A program made the translations under genes and the position numbers. The notes under the pieces are model-generated. The model was not told the DNA's origin and searched no databases. It worked only from the letters and a program-made list of their open reading frames with translations. Positions 49,939 through 57,896 of a DNA stretch of 64,000 bases are shown one piece after another; within the stretch, counting starts at the first letter, position 1; every line of letters begins with the position of its first letter. This DNA is from ZC4RG29 sp036273935 (lineage in GTDB: Bacteria; Bacteroidota; Bacteroidia; Cytophagales; Cyclobacteriaceae), in NCBI GenBank assembly GCA_036273935.1, contig DASUGQ010000118.1, positions 1 to 64,000 on the forward strand. Direction: 5' to 3'.

Positions 49939-50489
49939 ATGCAATAATCTCTGCTAGCATTCGGCTTAAACGAAACAGCCATCGCGTCGCTATTTATCTT
50001 AAAACGTTCTTAGAAGAGAGAAATCTGGCGGCCGCTACGATACTGGATCTAGAGGACTATAATTTCCCGCTATTCAACGAACGTCTGCGGCTTCAAACTT
50101 CACCGGCGCCCGAAGTGCTTGCCTTTGCCGATCAGATAAGATCTGCCGAGGGTGTGATTATCGTAACACCTGAATACAATGGCGGTTATCCGGTTAGTTT
50201 GAAAAATGTTATTGACTTACTTTATGATGAGTGGAAGCGGACACCGGTAGCCTTGGCAACCGTTTCGGCAGGAAGTTTCGATGGAATGAATGTAATAACA
50301 TCTTTGCAATACACGCTTTGGAAGATGCAGGCATGGACAGTCCCTGCGTTATATCCGGTTCCAAAAATTAATGAGGCCTTTACAGAAAGGGGCGAACCCA
50401 GGGACAAAGTCAGTACGGAAAAACGAACCGCTCGATTCATTGATGAATTGCTCTGGTGCATTGAAGCGAAGAGCCGAATGAACCGGTGA
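49939..50489 (+). pseudogene. NADPH-dependent FMN reductase, start codon out of frame
   Basis: The coding frame is IISASIRLKRNSHRVAIYLK (from 49944), LDLEDYNFPLFNERLRLQTS, then TPEYNGGYPVSLKNVIDLLY, all characteristic of flavodoxin-like NADPH:FMN/azo-reductases. ATG 49939 lies five bases upstream of the ATA codon, so one base is missing after the start. The next possible in-frame start is GTG 50115, which would remove the FMN-binding loop (SASIR..S). The original protein would be about 183 residues. Either a recent lesion or a consensus error. Role: quinone/flavin reduction in oxidative stress. Confidence 0.75.
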
Positions 50490-50564
50490 AGGTATAACTA
50501 AACACTTGCCACACCATCAGTAGTTCCAAGAGCCGGTACACTCAGAAAAAAAAGCATTCACAGT

Positions 50565-50580
50565 GGTGAATCAATTCACC
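50565..50580. promoter_or_regulatory. Inverted repeat upstream of the P-type ATPase
   Basis: GGTGAATCAATTCACC: six-base arms GGTGAA/TTCACC around TCAA, 24 bases before ATG 50605. It could be a metal-responsive or general operator, or part of a hairpin. Only its symmetry is seen. Confidence 0.35.
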
Positions 50581-50604
50581 GCTGTCATATTAAATTCATT
50601 TATC

Positions 50605-52629
50605 ATGGAACACGAACATCTTCAAGCACACCAGCACAGTGAACATTCCCATGCTGCCAATGACCGTAGTGGTCACGAGGGTCATGACAAACATGCAGGG
50701 CACTCCACGGCTGACTTTCTGAAACGGTTTGTGGTCTCCACAATTTTTTCGATCCCCGTTGTGGCGTTATCGCCCATGATTCAGCAATGGTTTGGATTTG
50801 AGTGGGCATTTACCGGAGACGACCTGGTGCTATTTGCACTCTCAACGTTTATCTTTCTCTATGGTGGGTATCCTTTTTTGAAGGGATTGTACGATGAAGT
50901 GAAACACCACGCCATTGGCATGATGACACTGATTGGAGTGGCCATTATTGTTGCCTGGGCATATAGCGTAGCCGTTACATTTGGCCTGGAGGGAATGGAT
51001 TTCTATTGGGAGATGGCCACGTTGATCGACATAATGCTGATTGGCCACTATTTCGAGATGAGGTCGGTGACAGGCGCATCGCGTTCATTGGAATTATTGG
51101 TGAAAATGATGCCGTCAACAGCACATCACATCATGGATGATCACATTCATGACATGCCGGTGGAGCATTTGAAAATAGGACACAAGGTGTTGGTGAAACC
51201 CGGTGAAAAGATTCCGGTTGACGGCATTGTGTCGGATGGAGAAAGTTATCTCGATGAAAGCATGCTCACCGGGGAGAGTAAGCCGGTTAAAAAGGAAAGA
51301 GGCAGCAGGGTTATTGGTGGTTCCATTAACGGCAATGGTTCGTTGACCATCGAAGTGGCAAGCACAGGCAAAGATAGCTACTTGAATAAAGTTGTGACGC
51401 TGGTAGAAGAGGCGCAGAAGGTAAAATCCAAAACGCAAAATTTTGCTGACCGTGCAGCAAAGGTGTTGACATTTGTTGCGCTGGGCGGTGGTATTATGAC
51501 CCTGGTTGTATGGTTGATGCTGGGATTCCCTTTTGTCTTTGCTTTGGAGCGGATGGTCACGGTCATGGTCATTTCGTGCCCGCATGCCTTGGGACTGGCT
51601 GTGCCCCTGGTGGTCGCTATCTCTACCGGTATCTCCGCCCAAAAAGGTTTGCTGATACGCAACAGAACTGCATTTGAAAACGCCCGGCTGATTACCACTA
51701 TCATTTTTGATAAGACGGGAACGCTAACGAAAGGAACTCATGAATTGCAGGAAGTAGTAGTTTTAAATAAGCACTTTGATGAGAAGGAATTGGTACGATT
51801 GGCGTCCGGTATTGAACAGCATTCTGAACATTACATAGCCGCGGGCTTGATCAGAAAGGCTTATGCGATGGGAGTTATCATCCCGAAATCTGAACGGTTT
51901 ACCTATCTCCCGGGAAAAGGGTTGGAGGGTATGGTGGAAGGCAAGGAAATAAAAGTAGTGGGCCCCAATTATCTGAAGGAGAACAATATTCCTGGGATCA
52001 CAGCTGTGGAGGAGTTCGCTATGACAATTGTGTATGTATTGATTGATAAGGAGATTGCAGGATACTTCTCTTTCTCCGATCAAATTCGTAAAGAATCATT
52101 TCACGCTATTGAGACATTGAAAAATGCGGGAATTAAAAACTTGTTGCTCACCGGCGACAACGAGCGTGTCGCTAAGAAGGTAAGTGAGGAATTAAGAATG
52201 GATGGTTACATCGCCAACGTGTTACCACACGAAAAACTGCAAAAGGTAAAGGAGCTCAAAGAAAAAGGTGAGTTTGTTGCCATGGCAGGCGATGGCGTTA
52301 ACGATGCACCGGCATTGGCACAAGCCGATGTGGGCTTAGCTGTTGGCTCAGGAACAGACGTGGCTGCCGAGACAGCGGACGTGGTACTGGTAAACTCAAA
52401 TCCGAATGATATAGCCAGCCTGATCCTATTTGGTCGAGCCACTTACAATAAAATGATGCAAAACCTTTGGTGGGCTGCAGGGTATAACATACTGGCCATA
52501 CCGTTAGCGGCAGGCATATTATACAAGTGGGAGGTCATGCTCAGTCCGGCCATTGGTGCCGTATTGATGAGTATTAGTACCATTGTAGTAGCTATTAACG
52601 CGCAGCTTCTGAAAAGACATTTGAAATAA
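50605..52629 (+). CDS. Heavy-metal P-type ATPase, CopB (P1B-3) type
   Basis: About 674 residues from ATG 50605; the frame is open to GTG 50563, but this ATG starts the His-rich metal-binding tail MEHEHLQAHQHSEHSH. Motifs: actuator LTGESKPV, ion-channel CPH in MVISCPHALGLAVPL, phosphorylation DKTGTLT, hinge GDGVNDAPALAQADVG, and C-terminal MSISTIVVAINAQLL. Eight helices are expected. CPH plus a His-rich N-terminus marks copper exporters of CopB type (Cu+/Cu2+). It fits a stress cluster, where copper efflux and thiol/oxidant defence go together. Confidence 0.93.
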   Translation: MEHEHLQAHQHSEHSHAANDRSGHEGHDKHAGHSTADFLKRFVVSTIFSIPVVALSPMIQQWFGFEWAFTGDDLVLFALSTFIFLYGGYPFLKGLYDEVKHHAIGMMTLIGVAIIVAWAYSVAVTFGLEGMDFYWEMATLIDIMLIGHYFEMRSVTGASRSLELLVKMMPSTAHHIMDDHIHDMPVEHLKIGHKVLVKPGEKIPVDGIVSDGESYLDESMLTGESKPVKKERGSRVIGGSINGNGSLTIEVASTGKDSYLNKVVTLVEEAQKVKSKTQNFADRAAKVLTFVALGGGIMTLVVWLMLGFPFVFALERMVTVMVISCPHALGLAVPLVVAISTGISAQKGLLIRNRTAFENARLITTIIFDKTGTLTKGTHELQEVVVLNKHFDEKELVRLASGIEQHSEHYIAAGLIRKAYAMGVIIPKSERFTYLPGKGLEGMVEGKEIKVVGPNYLKENNIPGITAVEEFAMTIVYVLIDKEIAGYFSFSDQIRKESFHAIETLKNAGIKNLLLTGDNERVAKKVSEELRMDGYIANVLPHEKLQKVKELKEKGEFVAMAGDGVNDAPALAQADVGLAVGSGTDVAAETADVVLVNSNPNDIASLILFGRATYNKMMQNLWWAAGYNILAIPLAAGILYKWEVMLSPAIGAVLMSISTIVVAINAQLLKRHLK

Positions 52630-52651
52630 CATTGATTTGAATAAACGTAAC

Positions 52652-53235
52652 ATGAAAAGAACTATCGAATTTCTTGGCAACTGTCAATCTCAGTTTATTA
52701 ATCTGACACGAATTGCAATTTGTCTGGTGATGGTCTGGATTGGAGGTCTCAAAGCATTTAAATACGAGGCAGACGGAATAGTTCCTTTTGTCGCCAATAG
52801 TCCTTTCATGAGTTTCTTCTACAGCCAGAAGGCGCCAGAATACATGAAGTATAAAAATCCCGAAGGCATGACCGTGCAGAAAAACATTGACTGGCATAAG
52901 GAGAATGGCACCTACACTTTCTCGTATGGATTGGGTGCTGTTATTATTGTGATTGGAATATCCACCCTGTTAGGAATTTGGTTTGATAAAATTGGATTGA
53001 TCGGAGGCCTCTTAACCTTTGGCATGTCCTGGTTACACTTACCTTTTTAATAACCACGCCGGAAGTTTACGTCCCTAATCTCGGTGGCGATTTCCCAACT
53101 CCACAGTATGGTTTTCCCTATCTGTCGGGGGTGGGGAGATTAGTGGTCAAAGATGTCATTATGATGGGAGCCGGTTTGGTTTGTGCTTCTGATAGCGCAA
53201 AACAATGGCAACAGAATTCAGTAATAAAAAGTTAA
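52652..53235 (+). pseudogene. RclC/YkgB-like (DUF417) inner-membrane protein, frameshifted
   Basis: The frame from 52652 encodes NLTRIAICLVMVWIGGLKAF, KYEADGIVPFVANSPFMSFF, and ends early at 53050 after GLLTFGMSWLHLPF. In the next frame the expected end of DUF417 proteins follows: LVTLTFLITTPEVYVPNLGG, DFPTPQYGFPYLSGVGRLVV, KDVIMMGAGL, stop 53233-53235. One base is missing near 53027-53029. The restored length of about 194 residues equals the family norm. RclC in E. coli belongs to the reactive-chlorine resistance operon. The stop overlaps the OsmC start (TAATG), implying an intact coupled pair in the source organism or a recent lesion. Confidence 0.75.
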
Positions 53236-53636
53236 TGATTATGGCAAAGATATCATCAAGTATAAAGAGTGATCGCTACAAGGTTGAGATCACATCACCA
53301 ACAGGAAATTTGGTCATCGCCGATGAGCCGGTGGCACAAGGAGGAAAGGATTTGGGTTTTTCACCAAAAGAACTTTTGGCTTCAGCCCTGGCAGCATGCA
53401 CAAGCGCAACTGTAATGATGTATGCAGATCGTAACAAAATCGATCTTCAGGAAGTTAAGATGGAGGTTGACCTGGAAGGTGTGAATACGTCGAACAAAAC
53501 GATAATCAACCGTAAAATACAATTCATCGGGAACCTGGACGAGGTTCAGCGCACAAAATTGCTGAAGGTGGCAAATGCATGCCCGGTGCATAAAATTCTG
53601 ACGAACACAGTCGAGATCAATACTGCAATCATGTAA
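53235..53636 (+). CDS. OsmC/Ohr family peroxide-handling protein
   Basis: About 133 residues from ATG 53235 (or 53241). OsmC fold with GGKDLGFSPKELLASALAAC (first redox Cys in ALAACT) and the second Cys in ANACPVHKIL. OsmC/Ohr proteins reduce organic hydroperoxides with a Cys pair, both present. The start overlaps the restored stop of the RclC-like gene, suggesting translational coupling at the end of the plus-strand stress operon. Confidence 0.9.
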   Translation: MIMAKISSSIKSDRYKVEITSPTGNLVIADEPVAQGGKDLGFSPKELLASALAACTSATVMMYADRNKIDLQEVKMEVDLEGVNTSNKTIINRKIQFIGNLDEVQRTKLLKVANACPVHKILTNTVEINTAIM

Positions 53637-53823
53637 AATGGAGGAGCTGCAATTGAGGTTACATTAAAAACTGTTTCATCGCCGTGCCAAAGGTAGCCTG
53701 TCACGGAACCATATTGTGCATCGTAAAAAGAACAAGCATTCGATGACGAGTTTGTATGAGAGCTTAATGATATCCTTTTGTCAGATGTCATTGGTCTGCC
53801 TAACGTTCCAACCTTTTTTCTTC

Positions 53824-54111
53824 TCAGGCTTCCTTTTCGGGCTCGTGCCCATTTCCGCAGGTTGGACATCCTTCAATTGTTCCCTCTCTGAGTTGTATCC
53901 CGTCAATGTGTTCGATCATAAAGTCCTGAATAACCAAGTACCTGGCCTTGCGATTGTTTACATCAATCTGCTTGTCTCGAAATAGTGTTCTGATTTGATG
54001 ATCATATTCCTGGTGCCCCCAGCAAACCGGACAGATTCCCTCCGGAGTTGACTTTTTGGTCTTTTCTTCCGGCTGTCTAAAGAAGTTGACTAATTGGTCA
54101 ATAATATCCAT
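53824..54111 (-). CDS. Small zinc-ribbon-like conserved hypothetical protein
   Basis: A 95-residue protein with two Cys pairs, CPVCWGHQEYD and EGCPTCGNGHE, which could bind zinc, and a central charged segment (IRTLFRDKQIDVNNRKARYL). I recognise it as a small protein seen in Bacteroidota stress clusters, without known function. It is the last gene of a minus-strand group with two cupin genes (17 bases to the next). The plus-strand frame overlapping it is a shadow. Confidence 0.6.
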   Translation of the reverse strand: MDIIDQLVNFFRQPEEKTKKSTPEGICPVCWGHQEYDHQIRTLFRDKQIDVNNRKARYLVIQDFMIEHIDGIQLREGTIEGCPTCGNGHEPEKEA

Positions 54112-54128
54112 TGCTAAGAATCTAGATT

Positions 54129-54488
54129 CTAAGGTCGTGAAATTGTGCTATGTAATTCGTTAGTTGTTTCCTTGATTGCGCCAATGAGCATCAGTCCTTC
54201 ATTGTTCGTTTTGTTGCGTATCGCGTGTAAAGTATTACAGGGAAAAATATAAAAATCACCGGCCTTACCGGTGTAAACGTCGCCACCTATCGTAAACTCA
54301 AGGCACCCCTCAACTACGTAGGCATACTCTGTTTTATCGGGATGCCTATGCTGTGGATAGTCTGCACCAGGATCGACACGTATCAGTTTAACAGTGCCAT
54401 TGTTTAAATCGATCAGCGGCTTTCCATGAAAGCCCCTCACTTTTCCCTCAACCCATTTTATAGAACCGATATCAAGCTTACTGTCCAT
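54129..54488 (-). CDS. Cupin domain protein 1
   Basis: A 119-residue single cupin: GADYPQHRHPDKTEYAYVVE (HxH..E..Y metal motif 1) and GDFYIFPCNTLHAIRN (motif 2 with His). Metal ligands appear complete. Small cupins can be dioxygenases, isomerases or sensors, and the exact role is unknown. It follows cupin 2 by 8 bases, so the two are one transcript. Confidence 0.85.
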   Translation of the reverse strand: MDSKLDIGSIKWVEGKVRGFHGKPLIDLNNGTVKLIRVDPGADYPQHRHPDKTEYAYVVEGCLEFTIGGDVYTGKAGDFYIFPCNTLHAIRNKTNNEGLMLIGAIKETTNELHSTISRP

Positions 54489-54496
54489 CGCTTCAC

Positions 54497-54802
54497 CTAT
54501 TGTTCGAATATGATGGAAGATTCAACATTCATAATGGCAAGTGCCTGAAAGCTATTCTTCGCGGTTAGGCTGTGGATGGTCCCGGCAGGGATAACAATAG
54601 CGTCGCCCTGAGTTAGATTTAGTTCCTCACCATTTATGCATAATACTGCTGATCCACGCTGAACGACAACTACAACTTCTTGGGTGCTGTGATGTTCAGG
54701 CATGTGGATGCCCGGTTCACCGGTCACTCTTAAGACTTTGAGCGATCTTCCCTCCCGGTGTGTCTCAAGTTGAGGTTTCTTCATTGTTTCCATTTCATTC
54801 AC
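54497..54802 (-). CDS. Cupin domain protein 2
   Basis: A 101-residue cupin: GIHMPEHHSTQEVVVVVQRG (motif 1, HH..E) and GDAIVIPAGTIHSLTA (motif 2). ATG 54793 is an alternative start. It is first of the cupin1/2-zinc-ribbon transcript. A candidate -7 element lies at 54873-54880 on the minus strand. Function is probably binding of a small ligand or redox sensing. Confidence 0.85.
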   Translation of the reverse strand: MNEMETMKKPQLETHREGRSLKVLRVTGEPGIHMPEHHSTQEVVVVVQRGSAVLCINGEELNLTQGDAIVIPAGTIHSLTAKNSFQALAIMNVESSIIFEQ

Positions 54803-54872
54803 ACTTTAAGTTCAAACAGAAAATTCATTCTCACCAAATCCTGAGTTAAAAAGGAGATTTGTTTTACCTATG

Positions 54873-54880
54873 CAAATATA
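54873..54880 (-). promoter_or_regulatory. -7 element of the cupin transcript
   Basis: CAAATATA on the plus strand is TATATTTG on the minus strand, fitting TAnnTTTG, about 70 bases before the cupin 2 start. GGATATTTTTATCC (54899-54912) overlaps the position of a -33 element and might be an operator or the hairpin ending the flavin reductase gene. Confidence 0.4.
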
Positions 54881-54945
54881 ACGATGAGCGGTTAATAAAG
54901 GATATTTTTATCCGATAATATTCAGGTTATTTTGGTTCTGTGGTT

Positions 54946-55626
54946 TTATTGTTCCAAAACAATTTGTGATCTGGATATGCCAAGGCTTACTAAGTTGTCG
55001 ACAGTTGCCGCGGTAAATTTTTCAGGACCACATACGTAATAATAATGAGTTTTGTCGCTTACATTTTTTGAGAGCAATGCCCGGTCAATCTTCCTTCCGG
55101 GCCCACGTGATACAGATACTTCGATAACATCGTGATAATTGTGTCCCAGCATTTCCTTCAACTCATGCTGCAGTATAATATCGCTTTCAGTCGGGTTAGC
55201 AAACAAGAGGCAATTGCCGGCCATTTGATTCTGTTTCTTCAGTTCGCTGAAGAATAAATGTCTGAAGATGGCAATGAAAGGTGTGATGCCTGTTCCTGCA
55301 GCGATGAACAGCCCTGGGCCCTCATACCGAATGGTACCGAAAACCTCATGTACAATCAGTTCGTCTCCCGCTTGGACATCGAGAAGCTTTTCAGTCATTC
55401 CTTGATGACCTGTATAGATCTTTATGATGAACTCCAGGTAGTCCGCATTTGGAAGGCTAGTGAAGGTGAACGGGCGTAGTTCCTTCTCAAGCATGGTTGT
55501 ATTTATCGAAATTTCGGTCGCCTGCCCGGGAATAAACGTATAACCCGCTGGTTTTTCTACTTTGAATTGCTTCACATTGTGTGTAACAAAGTCCGTTTTT
55601 AACACTTTCACAATGTAAGCTTTCAT
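54946..55626 (-). CDS. FAD/NAD(P)-binding ferredoxin-reductase-like oxidoreductase
   Basis: 226 residues from ATG 55626; the longer frame to 55773 would run into the DoxX gene. FAD-binding segment ELRPFTFTS (RxYS-type), NAD-binding GPGLFIAAGTGITPFIAI and C-terminal YYYVCGPEKF. No iron-sulfur domain follows, so it is a stand-alone flavin reductase, possibly serving a DoxX partner. ATG overlaps the DoxX stop (ATGA), so the two are coupled. Confidence 0.88.
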   Translation of the reverse strand: MKAYIVKVLKTDFVTHNVKQFKVEKPAGYTFIPGQATEISINTTMLEKELRPFTFTSLPNADYLEFIIKIYTGHQGMTEKLLDVQAGDELIVHEVFGTIRYEGPGLFIAAGTGITPFIAIFRHLFFSELKKQNQMAGNCLLFANPTESDIILQHELKEMLGHNYHDVIEVSVSRGPGRKIDRALLSKNVSDKTHYYYVCGPEKFTAATVDNLVSLGISRSQIVLEQ

Positions 55627-56021
55627 GGATGCGCTGTGCTTGTGGACGTCGTAAAAGTTGAAACCTTGGCAAGTGTAAATGCCCCCACCGCCATCACCAG
55701 GTCGCGAACGGCCACATCTAAAAAGGCTCCATTCGTAATTAAGGTAAACGCAATTAGCACAAGCCAGGCGCAAACAATGTAGGCGCCTACCAATGGTCTT
55801 ATGAAAACGAAAATGCCGGCGGCTATCTCGATGATGCCAACCAATATCATAAAAGTGTCCTCAGTGATTGGGATGATTCTCGCCAAAGCGGGATTGAGAT
55901 ATTCTTTCCAATCCGTTAAAATATTGAAGAACTTGTCGGCACCAGCCACTACCGGGACAACTCCATAAGTAATTTTCAACAATAGCTGAAGGTCATTTAA
56001 TTTCTTAGTTGTGAAATCCAT
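55623..56021 (-). CDS. DoxX-like membrane protein
   Basis: A 132-residue protein with four helices (LLKITYGVVPVVAGADKFFN, IPITEDTFMILVGIIEIAAG, PLVGAYIVCAWLVLIAFTLI). DoxX/DoxD proteins contribute to quinone or thiol redox at the membrane. It is coupled with the flavin reductase that follows, which suggests a membrane-bound electron-transfer pair. The promoter lies in the region shared with the ECF sigma gene, which runs the other way. Confidence 0.82.
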   Translation of the reverse strand: MDFTTKKLNDLQLLLKITYGVVPVVAGADKFFNILTDWKEYLNPALARIIPITEDTFMILVGIIEIAAGIFVFIRPLVGAYIVCAWLVLIAFTLITNGAFLDVAVRDLVMAVGAFTLAKVSTFTTSTSTAHP

Positions 56022-56045
56022 GCAATTTTATTTTTAGTTTCTATG

Positions 56046-56103
56046 TTTTTAGAGAAAGACCTCTAAAAAAGGTTACAAAATATTTTGGCTGTGTTTTTGT
56101 AAC
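56046..56103. promoter_or_regulatory. Divergent control region with two inverted repeats
   Basis: TTTTTAGAG (56046-56054) and CTCTAAAAA (56061-56069) form a 9-bp perfect inverted repeat with a 6-base loop. GTTACAAAA (56072-56080) and TTTTTGTAAC (56094-56103) form another with a 13-base spacer. Both lie between the DoxX and sigma-factor starts. They may be regulator sites or, for the first, a bidirectional hairpin. Confidence 0.45.
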
Positions 56104-56158
56104 GTATCGTGACATTGTTACTCTAATGGTAGGTGGTCAATTAAAGTCATATCGAATC

Positions 56159-56812
56159 ATGGTCAGTGATGAAGAAATAATAACCCGCATCCTCAATGGT
56201 GAAAAGCAATTATATGAAACCCTCATTCGAAAATATAACCAACGGCTATATCGCATTGGACGATCGATTGTGAATGATGATGATGAGGTTGAGGATATTA
56301 TGCAAACGGCATATCTAAACGCCTACCTAAACCTGTCGGGATTTAAGAATGACTCAAGCTTTAGCACCTGGTTGACGAGCATACTGGTCAATGAATGCCT
56401 GCTTCATAAAAAAAGAAATGCGAAATTCAGGAGAATACTCTTGGAGAGGCAGAACGAAACACATCATTTGGAGACGCCACTTGCTGGACTTATGAACAAC
56501 GAATTGAAAGGACTATTGGAGAAGTCCATTGCGGACCTACCCGTAAAATACCGCTTGATATTTGTGATGCGGGAGGTGGAGGGAATGAGTACCAAAGAAA
56601 CAATGGAAGCGCTAAACTTGACTGAATCGAATGTGAAGGTAAGATTAAACCGTGCCAAGGAGATGCTTCGCGAAAGTTTATGTGGTCAAGATAGATATTC
56701 GGGAGTATATGATTTCCACCTTTCGAGATGCGACAATTTGGTACGCCGCGTTATGGAGCAAGTCAATTTCATTTCTTCCATTTCTGGTAAACCTCCGGTA
56801 CTTTTCGGATAG
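56159..56812 (+). CDS. ECF-type RNA polymerase sigma factor
   Basis: About 217 residues from ATG 56159 (56126 would add 11). Region 2: LYETLIRKYNQRLYRIGRSI, DDEVEDIMQTAYLNAYLNLS, FKNDSSFSTWLTSILVNECL. Region 4: LPVKYRLIFVMREVEGMSTK, ETMEALNLTESNVKVRLNRA. The C-terminal HLSRCDNLVRRVMEQV is also found in ECF factors without an obvious membrane anti-sigma. No anti-sigma gene follows. It probably controls the stress genes around it, possibly from the inverted repeats upstream. Confidence 0.9.
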   Translation: MVSDEEIITRILNGEKQLYETLIRKYNQRLYRIGRSIVNDDDEVEDIMQTAYLNAYLNLSGFKNDSSFSTWLTSILVNECLLHKKRNAKFRRILLERQNETHHLETPLAGLMNNELKGLLEKSIADLPVKYRLIFVMREVEGMSTKETMEALNLTESNVKVRLNRAKEMLRESLCGQDRYSGVYDFHLSRCDNLVRRVMEQVNFISSISGKPPVLFG

Positions 56813-56965
56813 CCGATAAGACGTATAATTAAGGGGGAATCGAATTTGAACTAGCGTCGTTAATTCTTATTCTAATGTTGATCGAAGCTGAACATCCGTT
56901 CCGCAGGCGAGGGCTAAAGCAAGGTCTCTCCCTTGACAGGATATGAGTTAGAGTAACACATGATT

Positions 56966-57166
56966 TTACCGGTTGGTTTTGGTGACAGCATTAATTATAT
57001 GTTGTCTGACTACCGGGATTGTCAAACAAATGATGGCTAACAGCAGCAAGAAAGGGAGTAGCATTGCTAGTACCACTATGATCGCTGTCCCCGTTCTTGC
57101 CACGCACTGAAGCTCTTCCGGAGTTGCCTCGCAGTCCTCGGTTGACCACTGCTCTTGTTCTGCCAT
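56966..57166 (-). CDS. Small single-helix membrane protein
   Basis: 66 residues from ATG 57166; the longer frame to 57364 overlaps the Rnk-like gene. MAEQEQWSTEDCEATPEELQ precedes one helix (TAIIVVLAMLLPFLLLLAII) and a short tail. Cys residues before and after the helix may be topological. No family recognised. Downstream of the Rnk/GreB-like gene on the same strand. Confidence 0.5.
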   Translation of the reverse strand: MAEQEQWSTEDCEATPEELQCVARTGTAIIVVLAMLLPFLLLLAIICLTIPVVRQHIINAVTKTNR

Positions 57167-57194
57167 TACTTTGTACCTAAACCGAAAGTTTTCT

Positions 57195-57611
57195 TTACAA
57201 ATGAAAATCTCCTGCGGATTCGGGCTGATAGACGATCTTATCCACCCTGAACCTTCCAGTGACTTGTGGCATCTTCCACGACGCCACATCGCCGACTCTG
57301 CGGCCAAGAAGCGCCGCACCGATTGGTGAAAAAAGTGACACCTTTCGCTGGCGGCTGTCTGCATCTTGCGGATAAGTAACAGTCATATTTATTCTCCTTC
57401 CGCTGGACATATCAGTCAGCAGAACGCGTGAGTTCATGGTGACGACGTCGCCGGAAATGTTCTCAGAGGGCAACAGTTGTGCCCCTTTTAACTCTCCCAG
57501 TATGCGATCAACCAAGTCAGGTATTTTTGTCTTCAGCGCGGCAAACTCGATAAGGCCAATAATTCGTTTGTAGTCATTGATGGTTACATACGTACGTTTT
57601 TGAATCATCAT
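57195..57611 (-). CDS. Rnk/GreB-like transcription elongation factor (paralogue 1)
   Basis: A 138-residue protein with a short N-terminal helix region (NDYKRIIGLIEFAALKTKIP) and a GreA/GreB-type C-terminal FKBP-like domain (VTMNSRVLLTDMSSGRRINM, TVTYPQDADSRQRKVSLFSP, IGAALLGRRVGDVASWKMPQ). The N-terminal coiled coil of true Gre factors is too short for antipause activity, so it resembles Rnk, which binds RNA polymerase. A close paralogue lies at 62455. Confidence 0.88.
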   Translation of the reverse strand: MMIQKRTYVTINDYKRIIGLIEFAALKTKIPDLVDRILGELKGAQLLPSENISGDVVTMNSRVLLTDMSSGRRINMTVTYPQDADSRQRKVSLFSPIGAALLGRRVGDVASWKMPQVTGRFRVDKIVYQPESAGDFHL

Positions 57612-57666
57612 TTCTTTTACTCTTCTTGATATTACAATGGATATCGTTATGCACTATCCGTGCCAA

Positions 57667-57864
57667 TTAGACGTCTCGTGAGAAGTAGTCTGTAACATCA
57701 TTCTTCCCGAGTTGCATGAGTAAAATCATCCCGGTGTATCGAAAATCTCCGCTTAAACTGACCACAGTAAACAATTTGCTTAGAATTTTTTGCTTGTCGT
57801 TCAATTCTTTGGGGTTAAATAGATTAAGTATACGCCCACCTTGGAGGTCATAATCTATGGTACT
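57667..57864 (-). pseudogene. C-terminal relic of an unidentified gene in the stress cluster
   Basis: The minus strand is open for 65 residues: STIDYDLQGGRILNLFNPKE then ILSKLFTVVSLSGDFRYTGM and ILLMQLGKNDVTDYFSRDV, stop at 57667. It is strongly coding-like, but there is no early start codon. A stop precedes it, and the first Met is 46 residues in. I do not recognise the family. It lies between the Rnk-like gene and the deaminase. Confidence 0.5.
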
Positions 57865-57896
57865 TTACCGCATGGATCGCACTAAGCGGGTTTCAT

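Noticed and set aside
51115..51642. 175-codon minus frame inside the P-type ATPase
   Set aside because: Antisense shadow with His/Gln-rich composition, no domain.
52635..52649. TTGATTTGAATAAAC before the RclC-like gene as an FNR-type box
   Set aside because: Only the left half matches; no TAnnTTTG at the right spacing.
54946..55773. Extended start of the flavin reductase into DoxX
   Set aside because: ATG 55626 overlaps the DoxX stop as ATGA, and the extra residues have no homology.
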